Of a DNA stretch of 64,000 nucleotides, positions 48,212 to 60,723 are shown one piece after another. Position 1 is the stretch's first letter. Every line of letters starts with the position of its first letter. Source of the DNA: Quillaja saponaria (taxonomy: Eukaryota > Streptophyta > Magnoliopsida > Fabales > Quillajaceae); assembly GCA_029379385.1 (NCBI GenBank), contig CM055608.1:17606350-17670349 (forward strand), read 5' to 3'. The notes beneath the pieces are model-generated. The model made no database searches. It was not told the DNA's origin and saw only the letters and a list, made by a program, of their open reading frames with translations. Both the position numbers and the translations under genes were made by a program.

Positions 48212-51200
48212 TGTTATAACTCGATATCATAAAATTGAGTTTTAGACATAATGTATAAATTTTTGTTATAAAATAATTAATACGGAAAATAATTTAATTC
48301 AATAAATAACTATATGATTGAACATGTTAAAATTTGACATCATGAAGTGAGGTTTTAAATACAATGTGTAAATTTTAGTTATAAAATTATAAACACAAAA
48401 AAATTAAATTGAATAAGCATACATATAAGTGTATACAAGTATGAGCTAAGAGTAAAATTACACAACATATTTTAACTTTTTGACTTTGACTTTAAATTTT
48501 CTTTACCATGTCTTAATCCTTTACTTTTTTATTTTTGTATGGTTGAAAATTTTCCTTTTTTTCTTTTCTTCCACTGCCATTCCTTCTTCTATTGAGCTTT
48601 AGAAATTTTCAACATGCTTCCTGGTTCTAGCAAAATTGAAGGTGGTAGCTTCTTTCTTCCTTTCCTCCTTACTGTATGTAGTTCCCCTCACCTCGTTCCT
48701 TCTTTGTTTCTAGACATTCCTTAGCCTTGAATAATACTCTCTAGTTTCTACGATTTTTACGACTTGTTCGATGATGTCGACTACACTACATCGCAACAAC
48801 GAGGGTTAACAAGCATGATGATCCATTCTGATAGTTCTATACATAGCTCATCTACTGATTCGGATGATGTTGTGTTAGTATATGTAAAGGATAATGTTGC
48901 AATTCATCCAACCCAATTTGCGTCTGAAAGAATTAGTGGAAGACTAAAGTTAACTGAACAAGATTCTTTTGTGTTTATGATAGAAACCTTTACACCATAA
49001 GGGCAGTTCCCTTTATAGATGTGAGGTCCATCCACAAGTATACCCCAGCACTTGGATGGCAGTATATCATTGTTGTTTTGTCATCAGTAAAGTAGATAAT
49101 TAGTAATTTTAAAGATTTTTTTTCTTCTTTTTATGTGAGTGCCCAAGTGTTTGTGGTGTATTTTTCTTTTATTAAGGTCACAATATATTAATTTTTATTG
49201 GTTATGCATATTATAAACTTTATAGGATGTTAGATTGTTTTGATTAATACATTTTGGACTTGTAAAACATCTCTTTTGATAGTAGATGGTTGAATAGACT
49301 TTGGAAAGTGGATATTAAAATCACACCTAATTGATGAAATGTATGTTAAGGAAGACAAGCTGAAGTTCCATTTTGTTGTGTAGTTGTCCCTTGTAAGAAC
49401 CCGTATATAGAATAAGTTGTAACATTTATTAACTAGCAAGTGCCAACAGTAAGGGATTTTGATTGACAAATTGACTTAAAAGTGGTCCCAAATGGCTAAG
49501 AAAACTATAAATACACACTACTTATAAAGAAAAAAAAACATTTGGCTATGGTTCCTTTGGTTCTTAAATGTTGAAAACAATTGTTGTGTCTTAGGTAGAA
49601 AAATTGAAGGTTTGAAGGTAAGAAGAATTGTTCTACTTATATCTAGGAAAAAGAGAAAAACTGAAGTAGTAGTTAATCTCTCATATGTCTAACTAGATAA
49701 AATTTGTGGTAATGTTAAAATTATATAGAATTGAGTAAATGGTATGAGAAAAAAGGAAATATTAGTTATGGATTAGAGATGAATAGGTTATGGATTAAGG
49801 GTGTTGAAGGAGGTATAACATGAGAATTGATTTAATTATTGTTGAATTGATAGCTATGTTGGTTGTCTCTTAAGTAATTCTTGAATGATTAAATGAACCT
49901 TAAAAACTAAAATTGAAATGACTGGTAATGTTGAATTGATGTGGTATGTTGATTAAATTATGATAGGTCAGACACACATCAATGAAAGTAATTTATTCAC
50001 TCAAGATGTTTGATAAAATGTTTACAATAAACTAGTTATAACTTTATGAGTCAAACTTGGTAGACTTAATTCTTGGTGATTTGTTGTTATTTGAAATTGA
50101 ATAAAAACTGCATCAACAAGAGTAAATAATTATTGATTAATGTTGTGATTTAAGGATTAAATGAAATTGAGAAGTAAGTATGAGCAAGGGTAGTTAGTTG
50201 TGGATAAAGTATTGAAAATGGGAGTTAAGTGGTTATTGAAGGGATGCAGGGTCAGATTTTATAAGCTAGAGAAATTAGGTATTTCGGGTGTTTTTGGGAT
50301 GAATTGATTTAAGAGTTCAAAAGAGAAAGTGTAGCCTATGGTCTTAAGATGATATCTGGAAAGTTTTGTAACCTAACTCGAGGTCTATTTACCATTAAAG
50401 CTATTGGACTTCAGCTAGGTTCATCCAAGATTTTAGGTGACCTTTAGTCAGTCCAGAGAACTTTTTCGATGGTTTTGGTTTGAATTAGATTAGGAACTAT
50501 GAATAAAAGTTGTTCCTAACAAATTAAAGGACAAATTTGGAGCTTTTCAGGTTTTAATTTTATGATATGAGTATTTTGGAAGTGTTGGAAGTCATGGTTG
50601 TGATTTTTGGGTCCTAACTGAACTTGTTTTGATGTAACTGATGTTGAAGCATCTTAAATGATGAATTAGGAGTAGGGTGCTAATATAAAATGTTTCTAAC
50701 ATCTTGATATACTTGAATGAAAATTTTCATAATTTAATTCCCAAGTATGAGAATTTTATAAGAATTGGAATCCGGTTCTAACAACTAGAAATTGTGTATG
50801 CCTTGTTTGTGTACGTGTGAGGATTTAAGTGGGTTCAAGGTTGATTTTAGGAAAAGTTTCTAAATAAGAAAGATATTTAACTTCCTAAATATAATGTTTC
50901 AAATTGATTTTATTAAATTTAGTTAAGTATGTAAGTTGAAAACAAACATATATCCAAGAGGGGTTATGAAAATGCTAAAAAGGGTCAAATTTAAATAACT
51001 ACTTGAAACTTAGTATCTATAGATTTTCATAATTAAAATTTCATATAATTTATAAAATTAGCAAACTAAGTAATACTTGGAAAATGTAATTGCATCTTTG
51101 GATAGTATTGTTGAATCAATGATGTGCGGGAAAGCAAGAGTAAGTTATGATTAAGATTGGTAAATGTTGAGTGGTTAATTTCTACCATTTGGTTACTAGA

Positions 51201-52291
51201 TTAGTGTGTTTGATTATTTTGATGTATTTATGTATTTATATGTTATACAGTGGTAAATAAGAATTATATAACTATGATTGACTTCAGTGAATTATGTCGA
51301 TGTGTGATTTTGTTTGTGGTTGATAAAGGCCAATAAAAGTGTTTTTCTTTCCGAAATGATTTTTACTTCTGAAATAGAATCTGGTTGCACCTAGGATATT
51401 CTGAGATATTCTGATTTTGATAAGTGTTTTAAAATGATTGAGTACTCAACCCCGGTGAGATAGATTGTGTATGAAGAGTATATTTGGTATGCGGGCAAAA
51501 AAATGCCTGGTAAAAGAATATTTGTTTTGCGGAGCTGATTTACTCAAATGGCTATTTATATGCTTTGATTGCTTTGATTGTTTTGATTGCTTTGATTGGA
51601 TTGTATAGAGTATTACTTGAAATGTGTTTGTTAAGTTTTATATTTCTGCAATTATGTACATGTAACCTTAGTTATTTTGAAATTTATGATATGTTAATAC
51701 TAATTGATTATAGATTATATACATATGTTAAGTGATGATAGCACCATTTTGGTATGTTTTTTCCACTCACTGAGTCCGTAGGGCTCACCATTTTTTTATT
51801 GATATTTTTCCAATAATAGGATCCAGGTGAAGTCAACCTTCGCTACAGGACTTGCCGAGTGTTTGACGACAAAGTATATATTCGACATCGCTTACTTGAA
51901 GTCAAAGGATAAAAATTTACAGTCACTATAGGGCTTATGTGTCTGATTTAGGACTGTGTTATAGTCCAATTCATTTGTTGTTGTGGTTTAAAGTAGAGCA
52001 GAGCTCCCTTGTATATGCTGTAGTCATTATGGTCTGGTTGTATGCAACCAGTATTGTATGTTTTTATTTTTGGGCATGTTCCATATTACAGGGAACCTCT
52101 GCCAAAATTTTTAGAAAATTATTATATGTTTTAGTAAACAAACTTTTACTGTTAACTTTTGTCTTAAAAATTTATTTTTATTCTTTGGTTTAGTCAAGAG
52201 TTGTATTTGTTGCTTTATTTTGAAGATAGGGTTACTGCACTTTGACTACCCAATCTTTCCAGCCAGTCATGCCTCTGTTTGGGGTGTGACA
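48212..52291 (+). repeat. 5' LTR (4080 bp)
   Basis: Begins TGTTATAACTCGATATC and ends GGGGTGTGACA. In order: AT-rich 5' end, pyrimidine-rich stretch (48490-48720), captured RabGAP exon sequence (48764-49086), long AT-rich body, GC-rich block (about 51440-51545), hairpin module (51742-51790) and conserved end. It is longer than the 3' LTR through small indels. Confidence 0.93.
48764..49086 (+). pseudogene. Captured N-terminal fragment of a plant TBC-domain RabGAP (5' LTR copy)
   Basis: RabGAPs switch off Rab GTPases in membrane traffic. This piece comes from the N-terminal substrate-binding region, not the catalytic TBC domain. It reads FDDVDYTTSQQRGLTSMM, DNVAIHPTQFASERISGRLKL and EQDSFVFM. 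After a deletion and change of frame, DRNLYTIRAVPF and IDVRSIHKYTPALG then WQYIIVVLSS end at a GTAAAG donor-like site (49087). The plant protein normally has a linker of about 20 residues between FM and DRNLYTI, which is missing here and puts the two parts in different frames. A 41-base deletion relative to the 3' LTR removes the original ATG and first residues. Identification is from memory of the plant TBC1D15/Gyp7-like N-terminus. Confidence 0.72.
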
Positions 52292-52294
52292 AGT

Positions 52295-52306
52295 TGGTAT
52301 CAAAGC
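52295..52306 (+). other. Primer binding site, tRNA-iMet type
   Basis: TGGTATCAAAGC differs by one base from TGGTATCAGAGC, the complement of the initiator-tRNA 3' end used by many plant LTR elements. It lies three bases after the LTR end. Confidence 0.9.
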
Positions 52307-53150
52307 TTAAGTTTAGAGATCTGTGACTGCAAGTACAAGACGGTGTTGTTTTGTTTGCATACGTTACCCAGGACATACGTGGACCCACTGATATGTTCTA
52401 ATTCATTCTAAAACTTCAAGTTGTGATTCTCTAACGTACTATTCTCTGCTTTAACAATAAATATGCAAATGATTCAATTGTATGTGTTTTAGACATGATG
52501 AGAAGTAGTGATTATGTTGCGCATCTTGTGAAACAGTGGAACAGTGGCTTCGACTAGGAGTCTATTTGTCCTTAAGTGTTTATGAAAAAAAACTTAGGTC
52601 GTAGAAGATTATGGATGACTTAGTTGAAATCTTAGTTCAGCAACAATAGCCTCAATGAACGATATTTTATGATACTTTTCATAGTAAACTCAAGTGTGTT
52701 ATCAGAGTGGCGCAGAGGAAACGTAGTGGAGTGTCATGATAAAAGTATTAAGTTTAGTGTTTCTAAAAGGCTAACTTCGTTTTTAAGGGAATCAGATTAA
52801 AATTTCTTGCAATTTAACTTCGGCTATTTAAGTTTGATGGTTTATTAGGAGAAAGTATCGAGCTTATTTAATTTATGTCAATATACATACGGTATTGGAT
52901 AAGTTTCACGTGTTACAAATTCAAGCAGTAAAAAATGAATAAGAACCTAACATGTAAGGAGTAACCAGTGATGATTATAAATAGACAAGTCCGAAAACTT
53001 CAATTAATTCTTTGGTGAAAACCAAGAAACAATAAATTACGTGGGAAACTGGAGTTACAATAAAGCAACAATATTCGTATTTATTTAATTAATTTAGATA
53101 AACAATTTCTCTATATCTTTGTTAGTTGAAATTTGGGATGAATTTCTTTT

Positions 53151-53163
53151 AAGGGGAGGAGAT
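53151..53163 (+). other. Polypurine tract
   Basis: AAGGGGAGGAGAT sits directly against the TGTTATAACCC start of the 3' LTR, where plus-strand DNA synthesis is primed. Confidence 0.88.
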
Positions 53164-56073
53164 TGTTATAACCCTTACTACCAATATCATAAAATCGAGC
53201 TTTAGACATAATATGTAAATTTTAGTTATAAAATAATAAATACAGAATCAAATTAGTTAAATAAATAACTATACGATTAATATGTTATAACCCGACAACA
53301 TGAAGTCAGATTTTAAATACAATGTATAAATTTTAGTTACAAAATAACAAACAAATAAACAAATTAAATCAAATAATCATATATATAAGTGTATACATGT
53401 ATGAGATAAGAGTAAATTTACACCACATATTTTAACTTTTTGACTTTGGCTTTAAACTTTCTTTACCTTGTCTTAATCCTTTATTCTTTTATTTTTCTTT
53501 TCCTTCAAATTTTTGTGTGGCTGAAATTTTGCTTTCTTTTTCTTTTCTTCCACTGCCATTCCTTCTTCTATTGAGCTTTAGAAATTTCCAACGTGATTGC
53601 TGGTTTCAGTAAAATTGAAGGTGGTAGCTTCTTTCTTCCTTTCCTGCTTACAGTATGTAGTTCCCCTTCTTCGTTCCTTCTTTGTTTCCTGACTTTCCTC
53701 AGCCTCAAAGAGAACTCTCTAGTTTCTACAATTTTTGTTTTGAAGCAAATTCCAGTGATGCAAGAAGTAGAGCTATACGACTTGTTCGATGATGCCGACT
53801 ACGCTGCATCGCAGCAACAAGGGTCAGTAAGCATGATGATCCATTCTGATAGTTCTAAACATAGCTCATCTACTGATCCAGATGATGTTGTGTTAATGTA
53901 TATGAAGGTCAATGTTGTAATTCATTCAACCAAGTTTACGACCAAAAGAATTAGTGGAAGACTAAAGTTAACTAAACAAGATTCTTCTTTCTTTATGATA
54001 GAAACCTTTACACCATAAGAGCAATGCCCTTTACAAATGTGAGATCTATCCACAGACGTACCCCAGCGCTTGGATGACTATATATCACTATTGTTTTTTC
54101 GTTATGTAAAGTAGCTAATTAGTAACTTTTGAATCTTCTTTTTATGTGTGCGAGCTAGTGGTTGTGGTGTCTTTTCTTTTATTAAGGTGATAGTATATTA
54201 ATTTTTAGTGGTTATGCATATTATGGACTTTATAGGGTGTTAAATTTTTTGTTTAAACATTTTGGACTTGTAAGACATCTCTTTTGATAGTAGATGGGTG
54301 AATGGACTTTGGAAAGTGGATATTAAAATCACACCCAATTGATGAAATGTATGTTAAGGAAGACAGGCAAAAGTTCCATTTTGTTATGTAGTTGTCCCTT
54401 GTAAGAACCCTTATATAGAATAAGTTGCAACATTTATTGACTAGCAAGTGCCAACAGGAAGGGATTGTGATTGACAAATTGACTTAAACGAGGTCCTAAA
54501 TAGCCAAGAAAACTATAAATACACACTACTTTTGAAAAGAAAAACATTTAGTTATGGTTCCTTTGGTTCTTGAATGTTGAAAACATATGTTGTGTCTTTA
54601 GGTAGAAAAATTGAAGGTGTGAAGATATGGAGAAAAACTGAAGTAACAGTTTATCTCTCATATGTCTGACTAGATAAAATTTGTGTTAATGTAAAAATTA
54701 TATAGAATTGAGTAAATGGTATAAGAAAAAGGGAAAGATTAGTTATGGATTAGATATGAATAGGTTATGGATTAAGCGTGTTGGAGGAGGTATAACATGA
54801 GAATTGATTTAATTATTGTTGAATTGATAAGTCATGTTGTTTGTCTCCTAAGTAATTCTTGAATGATTAAATAAACTTTGAAAACTAAAATTGAAATGAT
54901 GTGGTATGTTTATTAAATTGGAATAGTTTTATATATATACACACACACATCAATGAAAGTAATTTATGCACTCAAGATGTTTGATAAAATGTTTACAATA
55001 AACTAGTTATAACTTTGTAATAAAACTTGGTAGAATTAATTCTTGGTGATTAGTTATTATTTGAAATTGAATAAAATGTGCATGAACAAGAGAAAATAAT
55101 TGTTGATTAATGTTGTGATTTAAAGATTTAATGAAATTGAGAAGTGAGTATGAGTAAGGGTGGTTAGTTGTGGATAAAGTATTGAAAATGGGAGGAAGTG
55201 GTTATTAAAGGGATGCAAGGTCAGATTTTATAAGATAGAGCTATTAGACTTCAGCTAGGTTTGTACAAGATATTAGGTGAGCTTCAGTCAGTCCGGAGGA
55301 CTTTGTCAGGGATTGTGGTTTGAATTAACTTAGGGCCTTGGAATAAAATTTGTTCCCAACATATTAAAGGACAAATATGGAGCTTTGTAGGTTTTAATTT
55401 TATGATATGAGTATTTTGGAAGTGTTAGAATTCATAATTGTGATTTTCAGGTCCTAATTGAACCTGTTTTAATGTAATTGATGTTGGTGGGTCTTAAATG
55501 ATAAATTAAGAGTACAGTGAGGAAGATCAAATGTTTATAACATCTTGATAAACTATACTAAAAATTTTCATATTTTAATTCCCAAATATGAGAATTTTAT
55601 AAGCATTGGAATCCGGTTCTAACAACCAGAAATTGTGTGTGCCCAGTTTGTGTACGTGTAAGGATTTGAGTATGTTCAAGGTTGATTTTAGAAAAAGTTT
55701 CTAAATAAGAAAGTTAGCTAACTTCCTAAAAATAATGTTTCAATTTGGTTTTATTAAATTTGGTTTTATTAAATTTGGTTAAGTATGTAAGTTGAAAACA
55801 AACATATATCCAAGGGAGGTTGTGAAAAAGCTAAAAGGGGTAAACTTTAAATAAATACTTGAAACTTAGCATCTATAGATTTTTGTAATTTAAATGTTAT
55901 AATTTATCAAATTGATAAATTAAGTAATATTTGAAAAATGTAATTGTAGCTTCAGATAGTATTGTTGAATCAATGACATGCGAGAACGCAAGAGTAAGTG
56001 ACAATTAAGATCGGTAAACAGTTACTAGTTAATTGCTACCCTTTGGTTACTAGATTAGTGTATTTGATTGTTT

Positions 56074-56104
<31 letters not shown>

Positions 56105-56915
56105 GTGGTAAATAAGAATTATATTAATATGATTGACTTAAGTGAATTATGTTGATGTGTGATTTTGTTTGTGGTTGATAAAGGCTAATAAATGAATTTT
56201 TCTTTTCAAAATAATTTTTACTTCTAAAATAGAATCCGGGTGCACCTAGGATATTCTGATTCTAATAAGTGTTTTAAAATGAATGAGTACTCAGGCCCGG
56301 TAGGATGAATTATGTATAATATTTGGTGTGCGGGCAAAAAAATGCCCAGTAGGAGGATATTTGTTGTGCATGGATGAGTTACTCTATTAGCCTGTTATGT
56401 TCTTTGATTGCTTTGATTATTTTCATTGGATTGAATAGAGTACTACTTGAACTGTGCTTGTTTAAGTTTTATGTTTTCTGTAATTGTGTACATGTAACCT
56501 TAGTTGTTTTGAAAGCTATGATATGTTTATATTAATTGACTATGTATTATATAGGTGTGTTAAGTGATGCTAGTACCCTTTGGGTACTTTTTTTCACTAC
56601 GGACTCACCATTCTTTTGTTGATATTTTTTTAGTAATAGGATCTCAAGTGACGTCAACCTCAGTTATAGGATTTGTTGAGTGTTTAGCAGTCAAAGTATA
56701 TACTCGATATCGCTTACTTGAAGTCGAATGATGAAAATTTACAATCATTGTAGGGCTTGTGTGTTTGATTTGGCATTGTGTTATAGTCCAATTAATTTGT
56801 TGTTGTGGGTTAAAGTGGAGTAGAGCTTTCCTGTGTACATTGTAATCATTGTGGTCAGGTTGTATGTAACCAATATTATATTTTGTATTTTTGGGCATGT
56901 TTCATATTATAAGGA
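53164..56915 (+). repeat. 3' LTR, main part (continues at 60729-60925)
   Basis: Collinear with the 5' LTR from its start to the CATATTA-A-GG phrase at 56904-56914. The last ~197 bases (ATCTCTACCG to GGGTGTGACA at 60925) lie beyond the nested element. It contains a TA tract at 56078-56103, a damaged hairpin module (56569-56605) and the GC-rich block near 56285-56385. Confidence 0.92.
53758..54105 (+). pseudogene. Captured N-terminal fragment of a plant TBC-domain RabGAP (3' LTR copy)
   Basis: Same captured piece as in the 5' LTR. Here the likely original start is kept: an acceptor-like TTCCAG at 53750-53755, then the ATG at 53758 opening MQEVELYDLFDDADYAASQQ, close to the usual plant form. 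HSSSTDPDDVVLMYMKVNVV and ERISGRLKL-like KRISGRLKLTKQDSSFFM follow. After the same internal deletion comes DRNLYTIRAMPF in another frame, then RSIHRRTPALG. The next Trp codon is TGA (near 54074) where the 5' LTR has TGG. The open frame upstream of the ATG (from 53593) is LTR sequence and not part of the gene. It ends at a GTAAAG site (54106). Confidence 0.75.
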
Positions 56916-58476
56916 TGTCACACGCCATATAGAGACATGACTTGCCAAAGGAATAAGTAACCAAACAACCTCCATAACCTTGACTTCAACAAATATGACT
57001 CTTGACTAAGACAAAGAATAAAAATAATTTTATAAAACATAAGTTAACTATAAATATTTGTTTACTGAAACAAATAGCAATTAACTTAAAATTTCTACAG
57101 AGGTTCTCTACAATATGGAACATGCCTCAAAAAACAAAAAAGTACACCTGTTTATATATACAACTAAATCACAATAACCACAATATACACATACGAGCTC
57201 CCCTCTAGCCATATCATAAACAACAAATATTAGACTATTACCTAACACAAAATTCGACACCCATAATTCTAGTGTGACTACAAACTTTCATCACCAATTC
57301 ACTCTAAACTTCCATGTTAAACACTTTCAAACTTCTATTCTTACACTTTTATTCATAACCAATTCAAACCCTTCATTTATATCAACACACAAGGAGGACA
57401 AGAAATGAGTTACATCAAGGCAAGAGAGTTACCAACTCAATGCTAGTCCAACAACGTGAGGCTACAGTTGATGGACTTATGGTTGCAATACCTGAAGTTA
57501 CTGTCACCGTCAAGAAGGAGCTGCCAAGCTCTACGTCAAAGTGGAGGCTCCTAACGACTAAAATTATAATCGTGAGGCAGGAAAAAGGAAGTAAATTTCC
57601 TGGTTTCTAACAAAACATCATGTAAGACATTGAAGAGTATTCATCTAGTTAGAAAAAGAAGCTGGCAAATGAGGGATTAAAAGTAGTAGCTGAAAAAAAA
57701 AAAAAAAAAAAACAAGACAAGGCACGGCACGGCTGATAGAATCTACCACATAATTCATACACCATCTAACCATACATATCAAGAAGTAAGAGTGCGATGA
57801 CCAGCAAGTCAAGAAAGTACATAACAGGGTAGAAGGAAAAACAGAAAGCATCTCATGGCAAGCTCAAAACAACAAGGTTTGTAAGGCTGAACCTCCTAAG
57901 TTTATGAAGACAAACCAAGCTACAAAAGAAGGAGGAATCACTTGCTGCTAGAAGAAAGCTCACAGCTACCTTAGAAAATATTCTAGAATTCTTTAGCACT
58001 CGTCCAAGTAGAAGAATATGGCGGTGAAGAGAAAAAAAAAACAAGAAAGAATTGTGAGAATTCCAAGAGCAAGAAGCAAGGTCAGTCATAAGAGGAAAAG
58101 AAAAGTAAAAAAAATCAATTGAAGTCAAAGTCAATGTTTAGGATGTGTGGTGTATATTTTTCTTGCTTTGTTTATATATATAGGCACATGTCTAATTAAA
58201 TTGTTTATTTAATTTGCTTGTGGTAGAGATTAAATCTTAATATATATACTTTATACATTAAGTATTCACTCACTTGAATTTACTTGGTCATATATTACTT
58301 TATTACTACAAATACACAATATTTTAAAAACATATACTAAGGTTACACTAAGACATCGAATTATAACATGTTTAATTATACTATTATTTAAAATTAATTT
58401 TTTTATTTTATAACATCAATTTACATATTGTGTCAAAAACTCGATCTTACGTTATTGGGTTATGAGGGTTATAACA
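56916..58476 (-). repeat. 3' LTR of the nested element
   Basis: Collinear with 59203-60723. The minus-strand frames 57645-57851 and 57853-58134 recur in the partner LTR (59873-60088, 60090-60323), so the similarity between these predicted peptides reflects LTR duplication, not selection. A run of 20 A lies at 57693-57712. Confidence 0.9.
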
Positions 58477-59202
58477 ATCTCTCCCTTTAAAAGGAATTCA
58501 TCCCTAATTTCAATAAAAAGGATACAGATAAATTGTTTACTTAAATCAGATGTAGATTTTACTGTTTCAATGTGATTACTTCTCACACGTTAGGTTCTTA
58601 TCCACTTTTATTTCATGGAACTTGTGGGTTATGGGCCCACCATGCTTCCGCTGTGTCACTCTGATTAATAAATATTTAAACCCCAATTCATGCTTAGAAT
58701 TATATCATATTCCAATTTAAATCAACATTTAAAAAGGTTCTATAGCTCTTGGACTTAACTTTTTATTTTTCCTCAAAACAAACTCAAGTTTACTGTAGAA
58801 AATATCATAAAATGTCATATATTCCTCCATATCAAAAGGACGTATCTTGAGGCTACTGTTGTTGAACCAAGTTTTCAACTAAGTCACCCATAATCTTCTA
58901 CTAATTTCTTATCAAAGACACCTGAGGATTGGTTAATTCCTAATCGAATCCAATAATCTTTTATTTCACATGATTCACAACATGATCACTATGTGTCATC
59001 GTGTCTAAACAACACAAGCAAATCCTTTGCATATTTACTGTATAAAGCCGAGAATAGTACATTAGAGAATCACAACTTGAAGTTTTAGGATGAATTAGAA
59101 CGTGTCACTAAGTCTATATACCCCCCAGGTAACGTATGCAAACAAATCAACAACATCCCTTATTGCAGTCATAGACCTCTAAACCCAAGCTCTGATATCA
59201 AT
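58477..59202 (-). other. Interior of the nested element (non-coding)
   Basis: The polypurine tract (reverse complement CTCTCCCTTTAAAAGG, 58480-58495) lies against the 3' LTR. The primer site (GCTCTGATATCA at 59189-59200, reverse complement TGATATCAGAGC) lies against the 5' LTR. Between them there are stops in all frames. It resembles the interior of the enclosing element in places. Confidence 0.8.
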
Positions 59203-60723
59203 TGTCACACCCCACACGGAAGCATAACTGGCCGGAGGAATGGGTAACCAAACCTCCGTAACCCTAACTTCAACACAAATAAACAAATATGACTCTTGAC
59301 TAAGACAAAGAATAAAAGTAAATTTTACAAAACAGAAGTTAACTATAAAGGTTTGTTTACTGAAACAAATAACAATTGACTAAAAATGTTGGTAGAGGTT
59401 CCCTACAATATGGAACATGCCTCAAAATATACAAGGAGAGCTCCACTCCAACCATATCATAAATAACAAATATTAGACTATTACATAACACAAAATCGGA
59501 CACTCATAGTTCTAATGTAACTACAAACTTTCATCACCAATTCACTCTAAACTTCCATGTTAAACACTTTCAAACTTCCATTCTTACACTTTTATTCATA
59601 ACCAATTCAAACCTTTCATTTATATCAACACACAAGAAGGATAAGAAATGAATTACATGAAAGCAAGAGAGTTACCATCCCAAGGTTGGTCCAACAACGT
59701 GAGGCTACAATTGATGGACTTGTGGTTGCAGCAGCTGGAACTGCTGCCACCGTCAAGAAGGAATACATCCAAGTGGATGCTCCCAATGGCTGAAATTATG
59801 AACGGGAGGTAGGAAAAAGGAAGCAAAGGTCTTGGCTGCTAACAAAACATCATGTAAGACATTGAAGAGTGTTCATCTAGTTGAAAAAGAAGCTAGCAAA
59901 TAAGGGATAAAAGGTAGTAGTTGGAAAAAAAAATAAGGCAGGGCACGATTGATTGAATCTATCACAAAACTTGTACACCGACTAACCATACTCATGAAAG
60001 AACAAGTGGTACTATTAAGGAGTAAGAGTGGGATGACCAACAGTTTAAGAAAGTGCATAACAAGACAGAAGGAAAACAAAGAAAGCATCTCACGGAAAGC
60101 TCAAAGTAACAAGGTTTGAAAGGCTATACTTCCTAAGTTGATGAGGATAAGCCAAGCTACAAAAGAAGGAGGAATCACTTGCTACTAGAAGGAAGCTAAC
60201 GGCTACCTTAGAAAATTTTCTAGAATTCTCTAGCACCCGTCCAAGCAGGGGAATATTAAGGTGGAGAGAAAAAAACAAGGAAGAATCGTGAGAATTCCAA
60301 GAGCAAGAAGCAAGGTCGGTCATAGGAGGAAAAAGAAAAGTAAAAAATATATATATATATCAATTGAAATCAAAGTCAATATTTAGGATGTATGGTGCAT
60401 ATTTTTCTTACTATGTTTATATATATAGGCACATGTTTATTGTATTGTTTACTTATTTAATTTGCTTGTAGTGGAGATTAAATCTTAATATATATACCTT
60501 ATACATTAATTTTTCACTCACTTGAATTTACTTGGTTACAATGCTATTTACTTTACGACAACAAATACACTACATTTTTAAAACGTATACTAAGGTTACA
60601 CTAAAATATCGAATTATAACATGTTTAATTATACTATTAATTAATTTGTTTATTTTATAATGTAAATTTACACATTATGACTAAAACTCAATTTTACATT
60701 ATCGGGTTATGAGAGTTATAACA
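59203..60723 (-). repeat. 5' LTR of the nested element
   Basis: Begins (minus strand) TGTTATAACTCTC at 60723 and ends GGGGTGTGACA at 59203. See the partner LTR for shared features. A short TA tract lies at 60347-60359. Confidence 0.9.

Larger units (their letters stand above)
52292..53163 (+). other. Internal region of the complete family A element (non-coding)
   Basis: Begins with a spacer and the primer site (52295-52306) and ends in the polypurine tract (53151-53163). Stops occur in all frames, and no gag, protease, reverse transcriptase or integrase motif is present. The first 100 bases (TTAAGTTTAGAGATCTGTGA and on) resemble the interior of the nested copy (near 59170-59186 reversed), so they may hold the packaging signal. 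Confidence 0.8.
56916..60723 (-). mobile_element. Complete short-LTR family A element nested in the 3' LTR
   Basis: Reverse-strand element with LTRs 59203-60723 (5', 1521 bp) and 56916-58476 (3', 1561 bp) and an interior of 726 bp. Termini are TGTTATAAC...GTGTGACA. The flanks AAGGA (56911-56915) and AGAGA (60724-60728) look like a target duplication with two changes. Deleting the insert plus one flank restores the host LTR to the same spacing as its partner near 52084-52100. Both LTRs lack the hairpin module and the GC-rich block, jumping from ACAAACTTTCATCACC straight to the 5' half. Like its host it has no coding capacity. Confidence 0.9.

Noticed and set aside
48764..49000. Treating the 5' LTR RabGAP piece as a functional short gene
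   Set aside because: It lacks the catalytic TBC domain and original start, and has an internal deletion that changes frame.
57853..60323. Similar predicted peptides at 57853-58134 and 60090-60323, suggesting a conserved gene
   Set aside because: They are the same place in the two LTRs of one element, so similarity is expected without selection.
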